From contig JANQLU010000136.1 in NCBI GenBank assembly GCA_028280445.1, positions 310,001-374,000 of the forward strand: a DNA stretch of 64,000 nucleotides, given 5' to 3'. Under the pieces are notes generated by a model. That model had not been told where the DNA came from. It saw only the letters and a program-made list of their open reading frames with translations, and did no database searches. The translations under genes and the position numbers were made by a program. Every line of letters starts with the position of its first letter. Position 1 is the stretch's first letter. This stretch comes from Pirellulaceae bacterium. Lineage in GTDB: Bacteria; Planctomycetota; Planctomycetia; Pirellulales; Pirellulaceae. This document shows, piece by piece, positions 33,741-42,715 of the stretch.

Positions 33741-36158
33741 CTATGCTTCGGCTGGTGGACTCGTTTCCGATTTAGGCTTCGCCGAAACAGGTTTTTCGCG
33801 TCTGCCATAGACCAAATGCAACAAGATCGGAAGAACGACCAAATTTCCAAACAAACCACCCAGCATGGTCGCTCCGACGAGCACGCCAAAATAAATCGTG
33901 GGTACAAATTCACTCAAGCACAACGAAGAAAATCCCAGTACCAGAGCTAACGTCGAGAAAACGACGGCCCGCCCGACACGCAATTGAGCTTCGACGATCG
34001 ACTCGTGCACGGACAACCCGGTATCGCGCCAACGTTGAAATGACCACAAATAGTGAATCGAGCTATCGATCGACAAACCGAGCGACACCGCAGCAATCAT
34101 CGCCGCCCCCATATTGATCTTGATGCCCAGCCAGCCCAACGATCCCATGACCACCAAAACCGGCAGCAAATTGGGAACCATGGCAATCATGGCAAGTTTG
34201 AGACTTCGAAAAGCGAGCGTCATCACGACCGCGATTCCAATAATCGCCATCCCAAACGTCCAGTATTGATCGCGCAGGATACTGTGAACCAACCGGGAAA
34301 GTAAAACATAGAACCCAGTCGTTTCGGGACCAGGCTTCCCCGGTTTTGGTTCGAAATGTTGATTGGCCAACGATTGAATTTGACCAGTCAGCCATTCTTT
34401 TTGCTCCGCCGATTGACGTTGCCCGGTTCTCAACATGACACGGTAGTATCGGTGCCCGTTTTTATCGGGTTTGGTGGTATACAGTGAACGGTACAAATTC
34501 GGCATCAACGATTCCATCGCTTTGAGACGAATTGACAACGGAATACTGCCGACCGTTCGCACTTTGGTCGAAGCGTTATTCACGTCAACGATACTGATGA
34601 CTTTCGTCAGCGCCGTTTCACCGGCATTTTTTCCAGGCAGTTCTTTAGGAAATTTCAACTGACGCAAATCGTTTTGAAATTTTTCAACCGATTTTAAAAA
34701 TGTGCGGTTCAACCTTTTTTCGACCGGTACAATCACGTCAATGACACCGGCACCGCCAAGTCGGTTTTCAACGTAGCTGTATGAAATCGCAATCGGAGTA
34801 TCGGAACGAAAGTTTTTCGTAAAATCTGTTTCCACTTTGAGAAACAAATTGCCAATCGACAGCAACAAAGCGATCACGGCGATCGCCAAAGCCAGTTTTT
34901 TGGGGCGTGAACTGATCACCGTCGTACTTCGTCGTAAAGCATCACGCATTTTGGCCTCGCCCCAGGCTTTTTGTGGATCCGCATCCAATTTGCCCAGCAA
35001 TCCCAGCGGAACAACCAACAGCAAAATGCAAACAAGAACCAACAGTGATGCCAACGCCATCATAACGCCGAAATCCTGTACCGGTCCGACGGTTGCAATC
35101 ATTAGTGATGCAAATCCCGCTGCATCGGTACAGCAAGACCAGACAATCGGCCAGAACAAAATTCCGATTGCCGATTTCATGGCGTCGGTTTGCTCGCGTC
35201 CCGCTGCTCGCGCTTCTCGATAACGCAAAATCACATGCATCGCGGTGGCGACAGCAATCACCGTGACGATGGCCGTCAACATCGAACTGACCATGCTCAA
35301 TTGAAAACCAGAGACAACGAGCACGGCTCGGGTCAACCACAACGTCAACTGCATCACCGCCAGCGGAATCAATACCCAGCGGATACTTCGAAACAGCGCG
35401 ATCATGACCAACGACAATAAAATTACGCAATTCAAACCGAGCCGCCGACCATCGCGCTCCACATAGCGGAACCCGTCGGTCATCATCACCGGTTCGCCCG
35501 TCAATTGCCCATTGCTTTGTTGTTGAATGATCTCTCGCATTCGATCTATCAAATCGCGACGAGAGACATTGCTGGATTCTTTGGGCTGAAGAATGCAAGC
35601 AATCGATACGGTTTGTCCATCGCTCGAATGAGTGTATCCCTCAAACATTTCGCGAAATTGTTTTGCCAGTTCATCGGTTTGATCGACAATCGGAACCTTG
35701 ACCGTCTCGATGTCGACCGGTTTTGACTCAAACAGGGTGTCGAATTCTCGAATAATCCTCAGTGGCCCGACTTCGTTGACGTAATACAGTTTGTTGAGCG
35801 CATCGTTCAATTCGGCCAGGCTCAATATCCCGCGAACGCCTTCGACATTTTTCAATTGTCGCGAAACCCCGTACAGACGCCGAATTCCACGGCCGTCGGC
35901 GTGCAACAAATCCCGATCTTCGTAAACTGCCAAGACAATCTCGTTGCCACCAAACGTCTCTTTGAGCCGCAGGTAGGGCTCCAGCACCGGATCGTTGTCA
36001 GCAAACATACTTTCGACCGAACGATCGAAATCCAGCTGGTTCGAAAAATACCAGGCTGCCGGAGCCAACAGGACGCAAATCGATAGCAATATCCACCGCG
36101 TTTTGACGAGAAATCCAGCAATTCCGCGAGAAATAGGCCCGATTTTCAAACGAGCCAT
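33741..36158 (-). CDS. RND/MMPL-superfamily exporter
   Basis: A large inner-membrane protein, 805 residues from ATG 36158, with the duplicated RND layout. One helix (about residues 18-37) is followed by a periplasmic loop, a block of five helices (about 240-400) and one at 438-456. A second periplasmic loop and a second five-helix block (about 625-790) follow. LGLSIDSSIHYLWSFQRWRD in the second block and its counterpart VIAVATAMHVILRYREAR in the first are typical of the MMPL/sterol-sensing-type branch, which exports lipids or hydrophobic compounds. No membrane-fusion partner lies nearby. A TTG 41 codons earlier would add a polar, unsupported extension, so the start is uncertain. Confidence 0.88.
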   Translation of the reverse strand: MARLKIGPISRGIAGFLVKTRWILLSICVLLAPAAWYFSNQLDFDRSVESMFADNDPVLEPYLRLKETFGGNEIVLAVYEDRDLLHADGRGIRRLYGVSRQLKNVEGVRGILSLAELNDALNKLYYVNEVGPLRIIREFDTLFESKPVDIETVKVPIVDQTDELAKQFREMFEGYTHSSDGQTVSIACILQPKESSNVSRRDLIDRMREIIQQQSNGQLTGEPVMMTDGFRYVERDGRRLGLNCVILLSLVMIALFRSIRWVLIPLAVMQLTLWLTRAVLVVSGFQLSMVSSMLTAIVTVIAVATAMHVILRYREARAAGREQTDAMKSAIGILFWPIVWSCCTDAAGFASLMIATVGPVQDFGVMMALASLLVLVCILLLVVPLGLLGKLDADPQKAWGEAKMRDALRRSTTVISSRPKKLALAIAVIALLLSIGNLFLKVETDFTKNFRSDTPIAISYSYVENRLGGAGVIDVIVPVEKRLNRTFLKSVEKFQNDLRQLKFPKELPGKNAGETALTKVISIVDVNNASTKVRTVGSIPLSIRLKAMESLMPNLYRSLYTTKPDKNGHRYYRVMLRTGQRQSAEQKEWLTGQIQSLANQHFEPKPGKPGPETTGFYVLLSRLVHSILRDQYWTFGMAIIGIAVVMTLAFRSLKLAMIAMVPNLLPVLVVMGSLGWLGIKINMGAAMIAAVSLGLSIDSSIHYLWSFQRWRDTGLSVHESIVEAQLRVGRAVVFSTLALVLGFSSLCLSEFVPTIYFGVLVGATMLGGLFGNLVVLPILLHLVYGRREKPVSAKPKSETSPPAEA

Positions 36159-36464
36159 GGGGTCGGTTAACAATTGGCCCCCGTTGGGTTGTTCTCGTTT
36201 TTGATGATTAGCCAATCCGCTGCTCCGTATTGATGCGATCGGTGTGGGTCGAAAAAAGATCGCTGACCTCAATGTATCCAACGTTGCTAGCTGGTAAAAG
36301 GTTTCACTTCAATGCAAAACATTCTGGCAAGCTGGCGTTCGCTATTGACTCAAAGTCGGATTGAGGATTAACTTGCCAAAACCTCAGTAAACTTCACAGG
36401 TAACCCTGTACAGAAAATTGCACGGACGCAATTCGAATTTGATCAAGCCAACGGAGGGCTTCAA

Positions 36465-37619
36465 GTGACTCACTCAGGTGTCCCACTCTTGGACGTTGTA
36501 CGCAGCAACGCTCCACTTCGCGACGAAATTTTGTGCGCAATGGCCGAGATTCTCGATTCTGGTCGGTTCATCGGTGGCGATGCCGTCAAGAATTTTGAAG
36601 TTGCTTTTGCTCAATATTGTCAGACAAAACATGCCATTGGTTGTGCTTCGGGAAGTGACGCGCTGTTGTTGGCTTTGATGGCTTTGGAAATTGGCCCAGG
36701 TGACGAAGTCATCGTTCCAAGTTTTACTTTTTTTGCCACGGCCAGCGCCGTCTGGCGATTGGGAGCCGTACCAGTTTTTGCGGATATCGATCCTGTCACA
36801 TTCAATCTGAATCCAGCGTCCGTTCAAGCGTGCATCACCAAACAAACCAAAGCCATTATTCCGGTTCATTTGTTTGGGCAGTGCTGTGATATGGAATCAA
36901 TTGTCAATTTGGCAAACGATGCTAGTCTGTACGTGATCGAAGATGCCGCTCAAGCCATCGGAGCAACCTACCGAAAACGTCCCGCCGGATCGATGGCTCA
37001 TATTGGTTGCTTCAGTTTCTATCCCACCAAAAATCTTGGCGGGCTCGGAGATGGTGGAATATGCACGACCAACGACGATGAAATTCAGGAAAAACTGCGG
37101 TTGATGGCCAATCATGGCATGAAACCTCGCTACACGCACACGAAAGTTGGAGTCAACAGTCGTCTCGATGCGATTCAAGCGGTGGCTTTGGGGATCAAGC
37201 TGCGACACGTGACCAATTGGTCCAACGAGCGACTGGAAAACGCACAGCGCTATCACAACCTGTTCCGACACTTTAATCTGACGGACAAAGTGGAAATGCC
37301 AGCGACCGACCCAGAATGTGGACACGTCTGGAATCAATACACGATCCGCGTTCGCGATCGGGAGACACGTGATTATTTGCGACGTGAGATGACCGAACGA
37401 GGAATCGGAACTGAAGTCTACTACCCGATTCCTCTTCATCTTCAGCAATGCTTTGCAACCCTCGGTTATCAAACGGGCAGCCTGCCCAACACGGAACGGG
37501 CTGCAGCCCAGGTCCTGAGCCTGCCAATTTTTCCGGGGTTAACCAATGCTGAACAGGTTCAAGTGGTACAGTCAGTCGACGATGCCATTGGAAATCGATT
37601 CAAAATCCGCGCTGCGTGA
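36465..37619 (+). CDS. DegT/DnrJ/EryC1/StrS-family aminotransferase
   Basis: PLP-dependent aminotransferase of the sugar-nucleotide type, making amino sugars for surface polysaccharide or glycolipid. Signatures: GGDAVKNFEVAFAQYC, IGCASGSDALLLALMAL, VIVPSFTFFATASAV, VIPVHLFGQC, VIEDAAQAIGATY and the PLP lysine in GCFSFYPTKNLGGLGDGG; the C-terminus has TEVYYPIPLHLQ. The 384-residue length is normal. GTG start at 36465 is supported by GGAGGG six bases upstream. No other sugar-nucleotide gene is adjacent, so the product sugar is unknown. Confidence 0.94.
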   Translation: MTHSGVPLLDVVRSNAPLRDEILCAMAEILDSGRFIGGDAVKNFEVAFAQYCQTKHAIGCASGSDALLLALMALEIGPGDEVIVPSFTFFATASAVWRLGAVPVFADIDPVTFNLNPASVQACITKQTKAIIPVHLFGQCCDMESIVNLANDASLYVIEDAAQAIGATYRKRPAGSMAHIGCFSFYPTKNLGGLGDGGICTTNDDEIQEKLRLMANHGMKPRYTHTKVGVNSRLDAIQAVALGIKLRHVTNWSNERLENAQRYHNLFRHFNLTDKVEMPATDPECGHVWNQYTIRVRDRETRDYLRREMTERGIGTEVYYPIPLHLQQCFATLGYQTGSLPNTERAAAQVLSLPIFPGLTNAEQVQVVQSVDDAIGNRFKIRAA

Positions 37620-37868
37620 TTTTGAATATTTTGTTAAAATTCGGTCGTTGTTGGCTCATTTTCAATCTGTCGATTTTTTTTAATTATGATTGAGAGCCAT
37701 TGGAATACCCTTCCCAATTCCCACCTTTTTTTGGGCACGGATGTTGTGAAAACTGCGAAGTAACATTTGCTGTTTGTTTTCCCACAACATTTGGTTATAC
37801 CAATTAACACTCCATTGCGTGGCTGGTCCTCCCAGCCGATTCACACCCCTGATTTTTTCGAAAGATGT

Positions 37869-38726
37869 ATGATGACACGATCCTTTCTCTGTCATGTCTT
37901 GACTCTCCCTTTGATCTTCCTCGCCACTTCCATTTCCCACGCTGACACCGTTGACGATGCTGTTTTCGCTTATGATTTTGAAAACATTTCCGGCACCACG
38001 GTCACCGCACTCCGCGGCACCGATGGAACCATCAACGGCTCGTTCGCAGGCAACACGACGAACAACTTGAGTTTTTCGTCACAAAATCTTCGCGCTCCCA
38101 ATGACAATTCATTTGGCAGCGTCAATTCCAACGAAACGTTGGCTGGACCGATCAATGCGTTGTCGTTTACCACCATGTACAACGCCAATGGTGACGCTGG
38201 TAGCGAAGCTGGACAAAACATTGTGCGATTTTTGTCGACTTACGGTGGATCGGGAGCAGTCAACAGCGACGACATTGCGTTTTCCATGTTGGGAACCGGT
38301 ACAACACGTTCGTTGGCTTTAAATCTCGGTGGAGTTGCCGCGACTTCAGATCCGTTTACGTTGAACACCACGGATTGGCAACAGGTCGGTTTTCGCGTGA
38401 CCACCGATGGTGCCAACGCGACCATCACGTTCTTTTCCAACGGAGCCACGTTGGGTTCCAACCAAGTGGTTGCTGTGGGACAAATTGCAGCTCAAGGTTC
38501 AGCCTGGCACTTGTTCGAAGATGTGGCAGCCGGTGGAACCAGCGACGAGTATTTTGACGATGGTGATTACGACGAATCAGCGCTCTGGTACCGCGCTCTG
38601 GCGGATTCCGAATTTGCCGACATTACCAGCCAAGGCTTGGCAGCAAATGTGATCCCTGAACCCGCAACTGGGTTGCTAGGTGTATTTGTGATCGGTGCAA
38701 TCGCCTGTTGTCGTCGTCGCAAATAA
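37869..38726 (+). CDS. Secreted PEP-CTERM protein with LamG-like domain
   Basis: A 285-residue exported protein. The signal peptide (MMTRSFLCHVLTLPLIFLAT to SHA) is followed by a beta-rich region of LamG/concanavalin type (DAVFAYDFENISGTTVTALRG, then WQQVGFRVTTDGANATITFF and YDESALWYRALADSEFADI). This kind of domain binds carbohydrates or serves as a structural jelly-roll. The end, VIPEPATG, a helix, and CCRRRK, is a PEP-CTERM sorting signal. ATG 37869 or the next ATG is the start. A terminator follows. It is the second PEP-CTERM protein in the window, which implies an exosortase elsewhere. Confidence 0.8.
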   Translation: MMTRSFLCHVLTLPLIFLATSISHADTVDDAVFAYDFENISGTTVTALRGTDGTINGSFAGNTTNNLSFSSQNLRAPNDNSFGSVNSNETLAGPINALSFTTMYNANGDAGSEAGQNIVRFLSTYGGSGAVNSDDIAFSMLGTGTTRSLALNLGGVAATSDPFTLNTTDWQQVGFRVTTDGANATITFFSNGATLGSNQVVAVGQIAAQGSAWHLFEDVAAGGTSDEYFDDGDYDESALWYRALADSEFADITSQGLAANVIPEPATGLLGVFVIGAIACCRRRK

Positions 38727-38762
38727 ACGAACCAACTTGTTACTTGGAATTAAAAAAACGAG

Positions 38763-38797
38763 AGGCCAGCCAGAACAAACCGGTTGGCCTTTTTTCG
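38763..38797 (+). terminator. Intrinsic terminator
   Basis: AGGCCAGCC (38763-38771), a 10-base loop, then GGTTGGCCT (38782-38790) running into a T-tract. The stem has one G-U pair. It ends the LamG-like gene on the plus strand. Confidence 0.8.
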
Positions 38798-38879
38798 TGG
38801 CCTTTTTGCCATTTTCTCCTGTTTACTCATCGCTCCGCCCAGTTTGCCAGCAGCACTCGAAGATTTTGAAAAAAAAATG

Positions 38880-38908
38880 TTGACACGCACTTTAAATGTT
38901 AATATATT
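38880..38908 (+). promoter_or_regulatory. Sigma70-type promoter of the BlaI-M56 operon
   Basis: Perfect -35 TTGACA (38880-38885), 17-base spacer and -10 TATATT (38903-38908), placed about 72 bases before the GTG of the BlaI-type gene. The -10 box lies inside the left arm of the operator-like inverted repeat. Confidence 0.7.
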
Positions 38909-38948
38909 GCCATATAGTAATTGATTGCCACTTGGCAAAATATTAACA
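38897..38948. promoter_or_regulatory. Candidate operator for the BlaI-type repressor
   Basis: Left arm TGTTAATATATTGCCA (38897-38912) and right arm TTGGCAAAATATTAACA (38932-38948) are inverted copies with one mismatch over 16 bases. The right arm also takes part in a perfect dyad TTGCCA-CT-TGGCAA (38925-38938). The arms cover the -10 box and the transcription start, the expected place for autoregulation by a dimeric BlaI/MecI-type repressor. Confidence 0.6.
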
Positions 38949-38980
38949 CTCCGCCGAAAAAAGTACTCAGGAGTTCGGAC

Positions 38981-39370
38981 GTGGGAAAAAAAAGGTCCAG
39001 TAAAAAACTCGGGGCACGAGAACAACAAATCATGGACATTGTGTTTGAGCTAGGCGAGGCATCGGTCAGCGATGTACTGGGCCGAATGTCGGACCCGCCT
39101 AGTTACTCATCCGTACGGACCATGATTCGCTTGCTGGAAAGCAAGGGATTGTTGAAACAGGTCCGCCGAGTCGGCACCAAATATATTTACAAACCAACAC
39201 AGTCCAGAACGGTCGCCAGTAAATCTGCATTGAAACAGGTGATGCAAACTTTTTTTGGCGGGTCGGCATCTGACGCCGTTGCGGCGATATTCGATTCTGA
39301 AAAACTGACAAACGATGACTTGGAGCGCATTGAAAAATTGATCGATGATGCTCGGAAGGAGGGTCGATAA
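38981..39370 (+). CDS. BlaI/MecI-family transcriptional repressor
   Basis: A 129-residue winged-helix regulator. LGAREQQIMDIVFELGEASVSDVL and SYSSVRTMIRLLESKGLLKQ form the DNA-binding domain, YIYKPTQ the wing, and residues 80-129 the dimerisation part that holds the cleavage region in BlaI. The GTG at 38981 is chosen because AGGAG at 38968-38972 is eight bases upstream. Its last base is shared with the start of the M56 peptidase gene (TAATG), so the two are coupled. A strong promoter and a dyad cover its leader, which suggests self-repression relieved by the peptidase. Confidence 0.92.
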   Translation: MGKKRSSKKLGAREQQIMDIVFELGEASVSDVLGRMSDPPSYSSVRTMIRLLESKGLLKQVRRVGTKYIYKPTQSRTVASKSALKQVMQTFFGGSASDAVAAIFDSEKLTNDDLERIEKLIDDARKEGR

Positions 39371-42300
39371 TGAACGCTTTTCTTAACCGCTTCAATTTTT
39401 CGCTGCCAAATGACGGAATGGCGAGTCTAGCATTGGATGTGATTGTCAAAGCAACTTTGTTGTTGCTGTTGGCGATGATTGTCGATCATATCTTCCGCCG
39501 AGCGTCGGCAGCCGTTCGACATCGAATGTGGTGCTTGTCTTTTTGCGGGCTGCTGGTTTTGCCTTTGCTCACGCTATGTCTGCCTGCTTGGCGTTTCCCA
39601 ATATTGCCGCCTCCCTCATCGCAACAGCTCCATGAGGCGCGTCCGGTCAGCGCGATCGACAACGATGCCAATCCGTCGATGACGGCAACTGAGCGCCGCG
39701 AGCCAGCAAAACCCGACGCCGCGAATCAATCAATGACAACGCTGCAAGAGGCGACACAGCGACGAACTGAATTTGTTCGCCGCGATAATAACACTCCAGC
39801 ATCAGCGTTTGTAACACCGCAATCGCCAACTCCAGGAACGACAGCGTCCACATTCGAGTCAAAAACCCGATCCTTTTCCTGGCTCGCGCTATTGCTGAGC
39901 ATCTGGGGCATTGGAACGGGTATCGCCGCATTGCCACTTGTCTTTGGATTTATCAGCAACACCTTTCTCAGCCGCAACGCTAACGAGGTCGATTGCGGCG
40001 AAGCGCAGTGGCTTTTGCCACTGCAGAAACGATTGGATTTGAATCGCCCAGTGCGATTGCTGGAGACGGCAAAATCAATTGTGCCGATCACCTGGGGAAT
40101 CCTGCGACCGATCGTATTGTTTCCTACCTGTTGGCGAGAATGGACCGAGGAACGCCAACAATTGGTGTTGCTTCACGAATTGGCACACGTCAAGCGATTT
40201 GATGTTGCGTATCAAGTCCTCGCTCGGCTCACCTGCTCCGCGTATTGGTTCCACCCATTGGCCTGGTACGCGTTACGTCGATTGCGAATCGAGCGGGAAT
40301 TGGCGTGCGACGATTGCGTCCTGAACACCGGAGCTGTGCCGTCAGCTTATGCCCGAGAATTGGTCGACCTTGCACAAAATTATCAACGATTAACATTTCC
40401 GACGACCGTGGCGATGGCACAAACCACGAATCTGGAAACGCGCGTTCGGTGTTTGCTGGATAAAGCGCGAGCTCGTGGTCCACTCAGTCGTTCGTTAGCG
40501 GGCGCCCTGTTGCTGATTGCCATCACGCTGGTCACAGGAATTGCTGTTCTCAAGCCGGCTGCTCAGGAACGGACAACTCTCAATAGCGGAACGGCAGCCG
40601 AAAACGATGTCGTTTTGCATTACAAAGGCCGAGTGGTCGATCCGGACGGAAAACCTGTCGCAGGTGCTAAATTGTATTTCGTTTATTCGTTTCACGGCAA
40701 ACCTATCAAGTCGATGAAACCACAAGCGACCACCAAAAAAGACGGTTCGTTTGAATTTGATTCGCGGCTATCTGACATGGAAACGAATGCCAAATCGATC
40801 TTTTACACGCGGACCTTGGTGGCGATCGCCGATGGCTATGGTTTCGGAGCAACCAATTCGATTTACTTTGAGACCAGCGGGTTGGCAATGAAGCGACTCA
40901 ATCCCGCGGCTAAGAATTATTTCCGCACGGTGTATCCCGATCCCAAAGGAGAAATTCGGTTGACGAAAGACGTTCCCGTTCGCGGTCGCGTCATCAATAT
41001 CGAGGGACGCCCGGTCAAAGGGGCTCGGTTACAAATCGATCGACTTTGGTACGCCGCCAAACACAATCTCGATCGTTGGGAAGCCGCCACAAAAAAACGC
41101 GGTGCTACATTCTATTCAGCCCGAACGGAAACGCCAATCATTCAAACCGGTCCTCAGCTGAACGCTGTCGTGCCGCCGGTAATCACCGACGAAAACGGGA
41201 AATTTGAAATCCGCGGCCTGGGTGCCGAGCGCATCGCCCAACTGTTTCTCGCAGGCCCTGGAATCGAAGCAGCCATTATCAAAGTCCGCACGCGTCACGG
41301 CGACGCCATCGAACTGCAAACCAATAGCGGATATACCATTGGACCCGGTGATGAAATTCCCAAAGATGTCTATCACCCAGCCACCTTTACGCACGTCGCG
41401 GCTCCATCGAAACCCGTAGTTGGAAAAATTGTCGATGCCGAATCTGGCAAACCACTTTCCAACGTCATCGTCAGTGCTGGTCAGAATCTCACGTTTACTG
41501 GTTTTGGAAAAACGTGGCTCAACGCCAAAACAGATCGTGACGGCGAGTATCGACTGGACGGACTCCCCGTCGAGGGTGACCACACGATCCACGTATTTCA
41601 TCAAGGAAAAAAATCCAAGTACATTCCTGTCAGTCGCCGAATCCAAACTCGTAGTGACGATGATGAGATCACGGCCAATTTCAAACTTCGAACCGGGGTC
41701 ATGATCCGCGGCAAAATTCGCGACGCAGTGACCGGCAAGCCAGTCGTCGGTCCCGTGTACTACTACGCGGATGCCCAAAACCCAAATCTCAAGGATTACA
41801 AAGGGTTTGAGCAGATGTACCAATATGAAAGCCGTTCGGATCTCGACGGGAATTTTGAAATGCCCGTCATTCCCGGCCGGGGTCTGCTGGCTTTCATGGC
41901 TGACAGTCACGGCAAATACGTTCGCGGAACAGGTGCAAAATCGATTACGATTCGTAGTGCACCATCTGATGTTGGCGGCCGCGGCACTCTGCAATTCAAT
42001 ACGAGCCCGTCATTGTTGTTTTCGACCTACGTATCATTGCTCAAAGAAATTAATGTTCGGCGTGGCGAAGCGATGCCAGAAATTGTCTTGAAGCCGGTCC
42101 CTGGCGGTTTGATTACTGCCAAGCTCTACGACCCGTCGGGCAAACCCATCAATTCAGGCAAAGTACTTGTGGAAAACGGCGGACTCCAAACCGCACTTTA
42201 CGACGAACACCAACATGTTCTGCAAATCGAAGGACACTCGCCCAAAGTCACTCGTAAAATCTGGCTGTACCATCAACAGCGCGGCCTGGTTGGTTTTGTA

Positions 42301-42648
42301 AAACTGGATGGCAAGGTTGCACAAAAAATCAAAATCAAAATGAAACGGGCCGCCAGTATCCGCGGACGCCTGGTGGACGACGGAGGTGCTCCGGTCGCCG
42401 ATGCCAAATTGATGGGTACCGGGTTGATGCTCAATCGAGTCGACGCCAATGTCGTGACCGATGAAAATGGACGATTCCACGTTCGTGGACTGATCCCCGG
42501 TCGCAAGTACACGATTCACGCTCGTAGCGACTCGTCGGTTCTGGGAACGGTGTTACATCGATTCAGTGTCGATCGAGCGCACGTCAAAGATATTGGCGAT
42601 ATTGAGTTGAAAGCGTTTCAACGAGACAGGGAAGAAGACGACAAATAA
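39370..42648 (+). CDS. BlaR1-type M56 membrane peptidase fused to Carboxypeptidase-regulatory-like repeats
   Basis: A 1092-residue membrane sensor-peptidase. Helices lie near residues 20-38, 48-66, 175-197 and 372-392. The zinc site HELAHVKRFD is near residue 268 with ERELACD downstream, as in M56/BlaR1. The extracytoplasmic part after residue 400 is not a penicillin-binding domain. It is a chain of beta-sandwich units like carboxypeptidase regulatory domains, recognisable by GKxVAGAxxx cores near residues 417, 536, 681, 777, 913 and 994. The likely role is to sense a ligand outside, then cut the BlaI-type repressor encoded just upstream. Ligand and regulon are unknown; no beta-lactamase gene is near. 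Confidence 0.9.
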   Translation: MNAFLNRFNFSLPNDGMASLALDVIVKATLLLLLAMIVDHIFRRASAAVRHRMWCLSFCGLLVLPLLTLCLPAWRFPILPPPSSQQLHEARPVSAIDNDANPSMTATERREPAKPDAANQSMTTLQEATQRRTEFVRRDNNTPASAFVTPQSPTPGTTASTFESKTRSFSWLALLLSIWGIGTGIAALPLVFGFISNTFLSRNANEVDCGEAQWLLPLQKRLDLNRPVRLLETAKSIVPITWGILRPIVLFPTCWREWTEERQQLVLLHELAHVKRFDVAYQVLARLTCSAYWFHPLAWYALRRLRIERELACDDCVLNTGAVPSAYARELVDLAQNYQRLTFPTTVAMAQTTNLETRVRCLLDKARARGPLSRSLAGALLLIAITLVTGIAVLKPAAQERTTLNSGTAAENDVVLHYKGRVVDPDGKPVAGAKLYFVYSFHGKPIKSMKPQATTKKDGSFEFDSRLSDMETNAKSIFYTRTLVAIADGYGFGATNSIYFETSGLAMKRLNPAAKNYFRTVYPDPKGEIRLTKDVPVRGRVINIEGRPVKGARLQIDRLWYAAKHNLDRWEAATKKRGATFYSARTETPIIQTGPQLNAVVPPVITDENGKFEIRGLGAERIAQLFLAGPGIEAAIIKVRTRHGDAIELQTNSGYTIGPGDEIPKDVYHPATFTHVAAPSKPVVGKIVDAESGKPLSNVIVSAGQNLTFTGFGKTWLNAKTDRDGEYRLDGLPVEGDHTIHVFHQGKKSKYIPVSRRIQTRSDDDEITANFKLRTGVMIRGKIRDAVTGKPVVGPVYYYADAQNPNLKDYKGFEQMYQYESRSDLDGNFEMPVIPGRGLLAFMADSHGKYVRGTGAKSITIRSAPSDVGGRGTLQFNTSPSLLFSTYVSLLKEINVRRGEAMPEIVLKPVPGGLITAKLYDPSGKPINSGKVLVENGGLQTALYDEHQHVLQIEGHSPKVTRKIWLYHQQRGLVGFVKLDGKVAQKIKIKMKRAASIRGRLVDDGGAPVADAKLMGTGLMLNRVDANVVTDENGRFHVRGLIPGRKYTIHARSDSSVLGTVLHRFSVDRAHVKDIGDIELKAFQRDREEDDK

Positions 42649-42715
42649 AGCAACGCTGAGTCCCGACATTAGCATGTAAATCACAAAATGGCATTCCAAC
42701 ACCGAAAGTCGTCCT

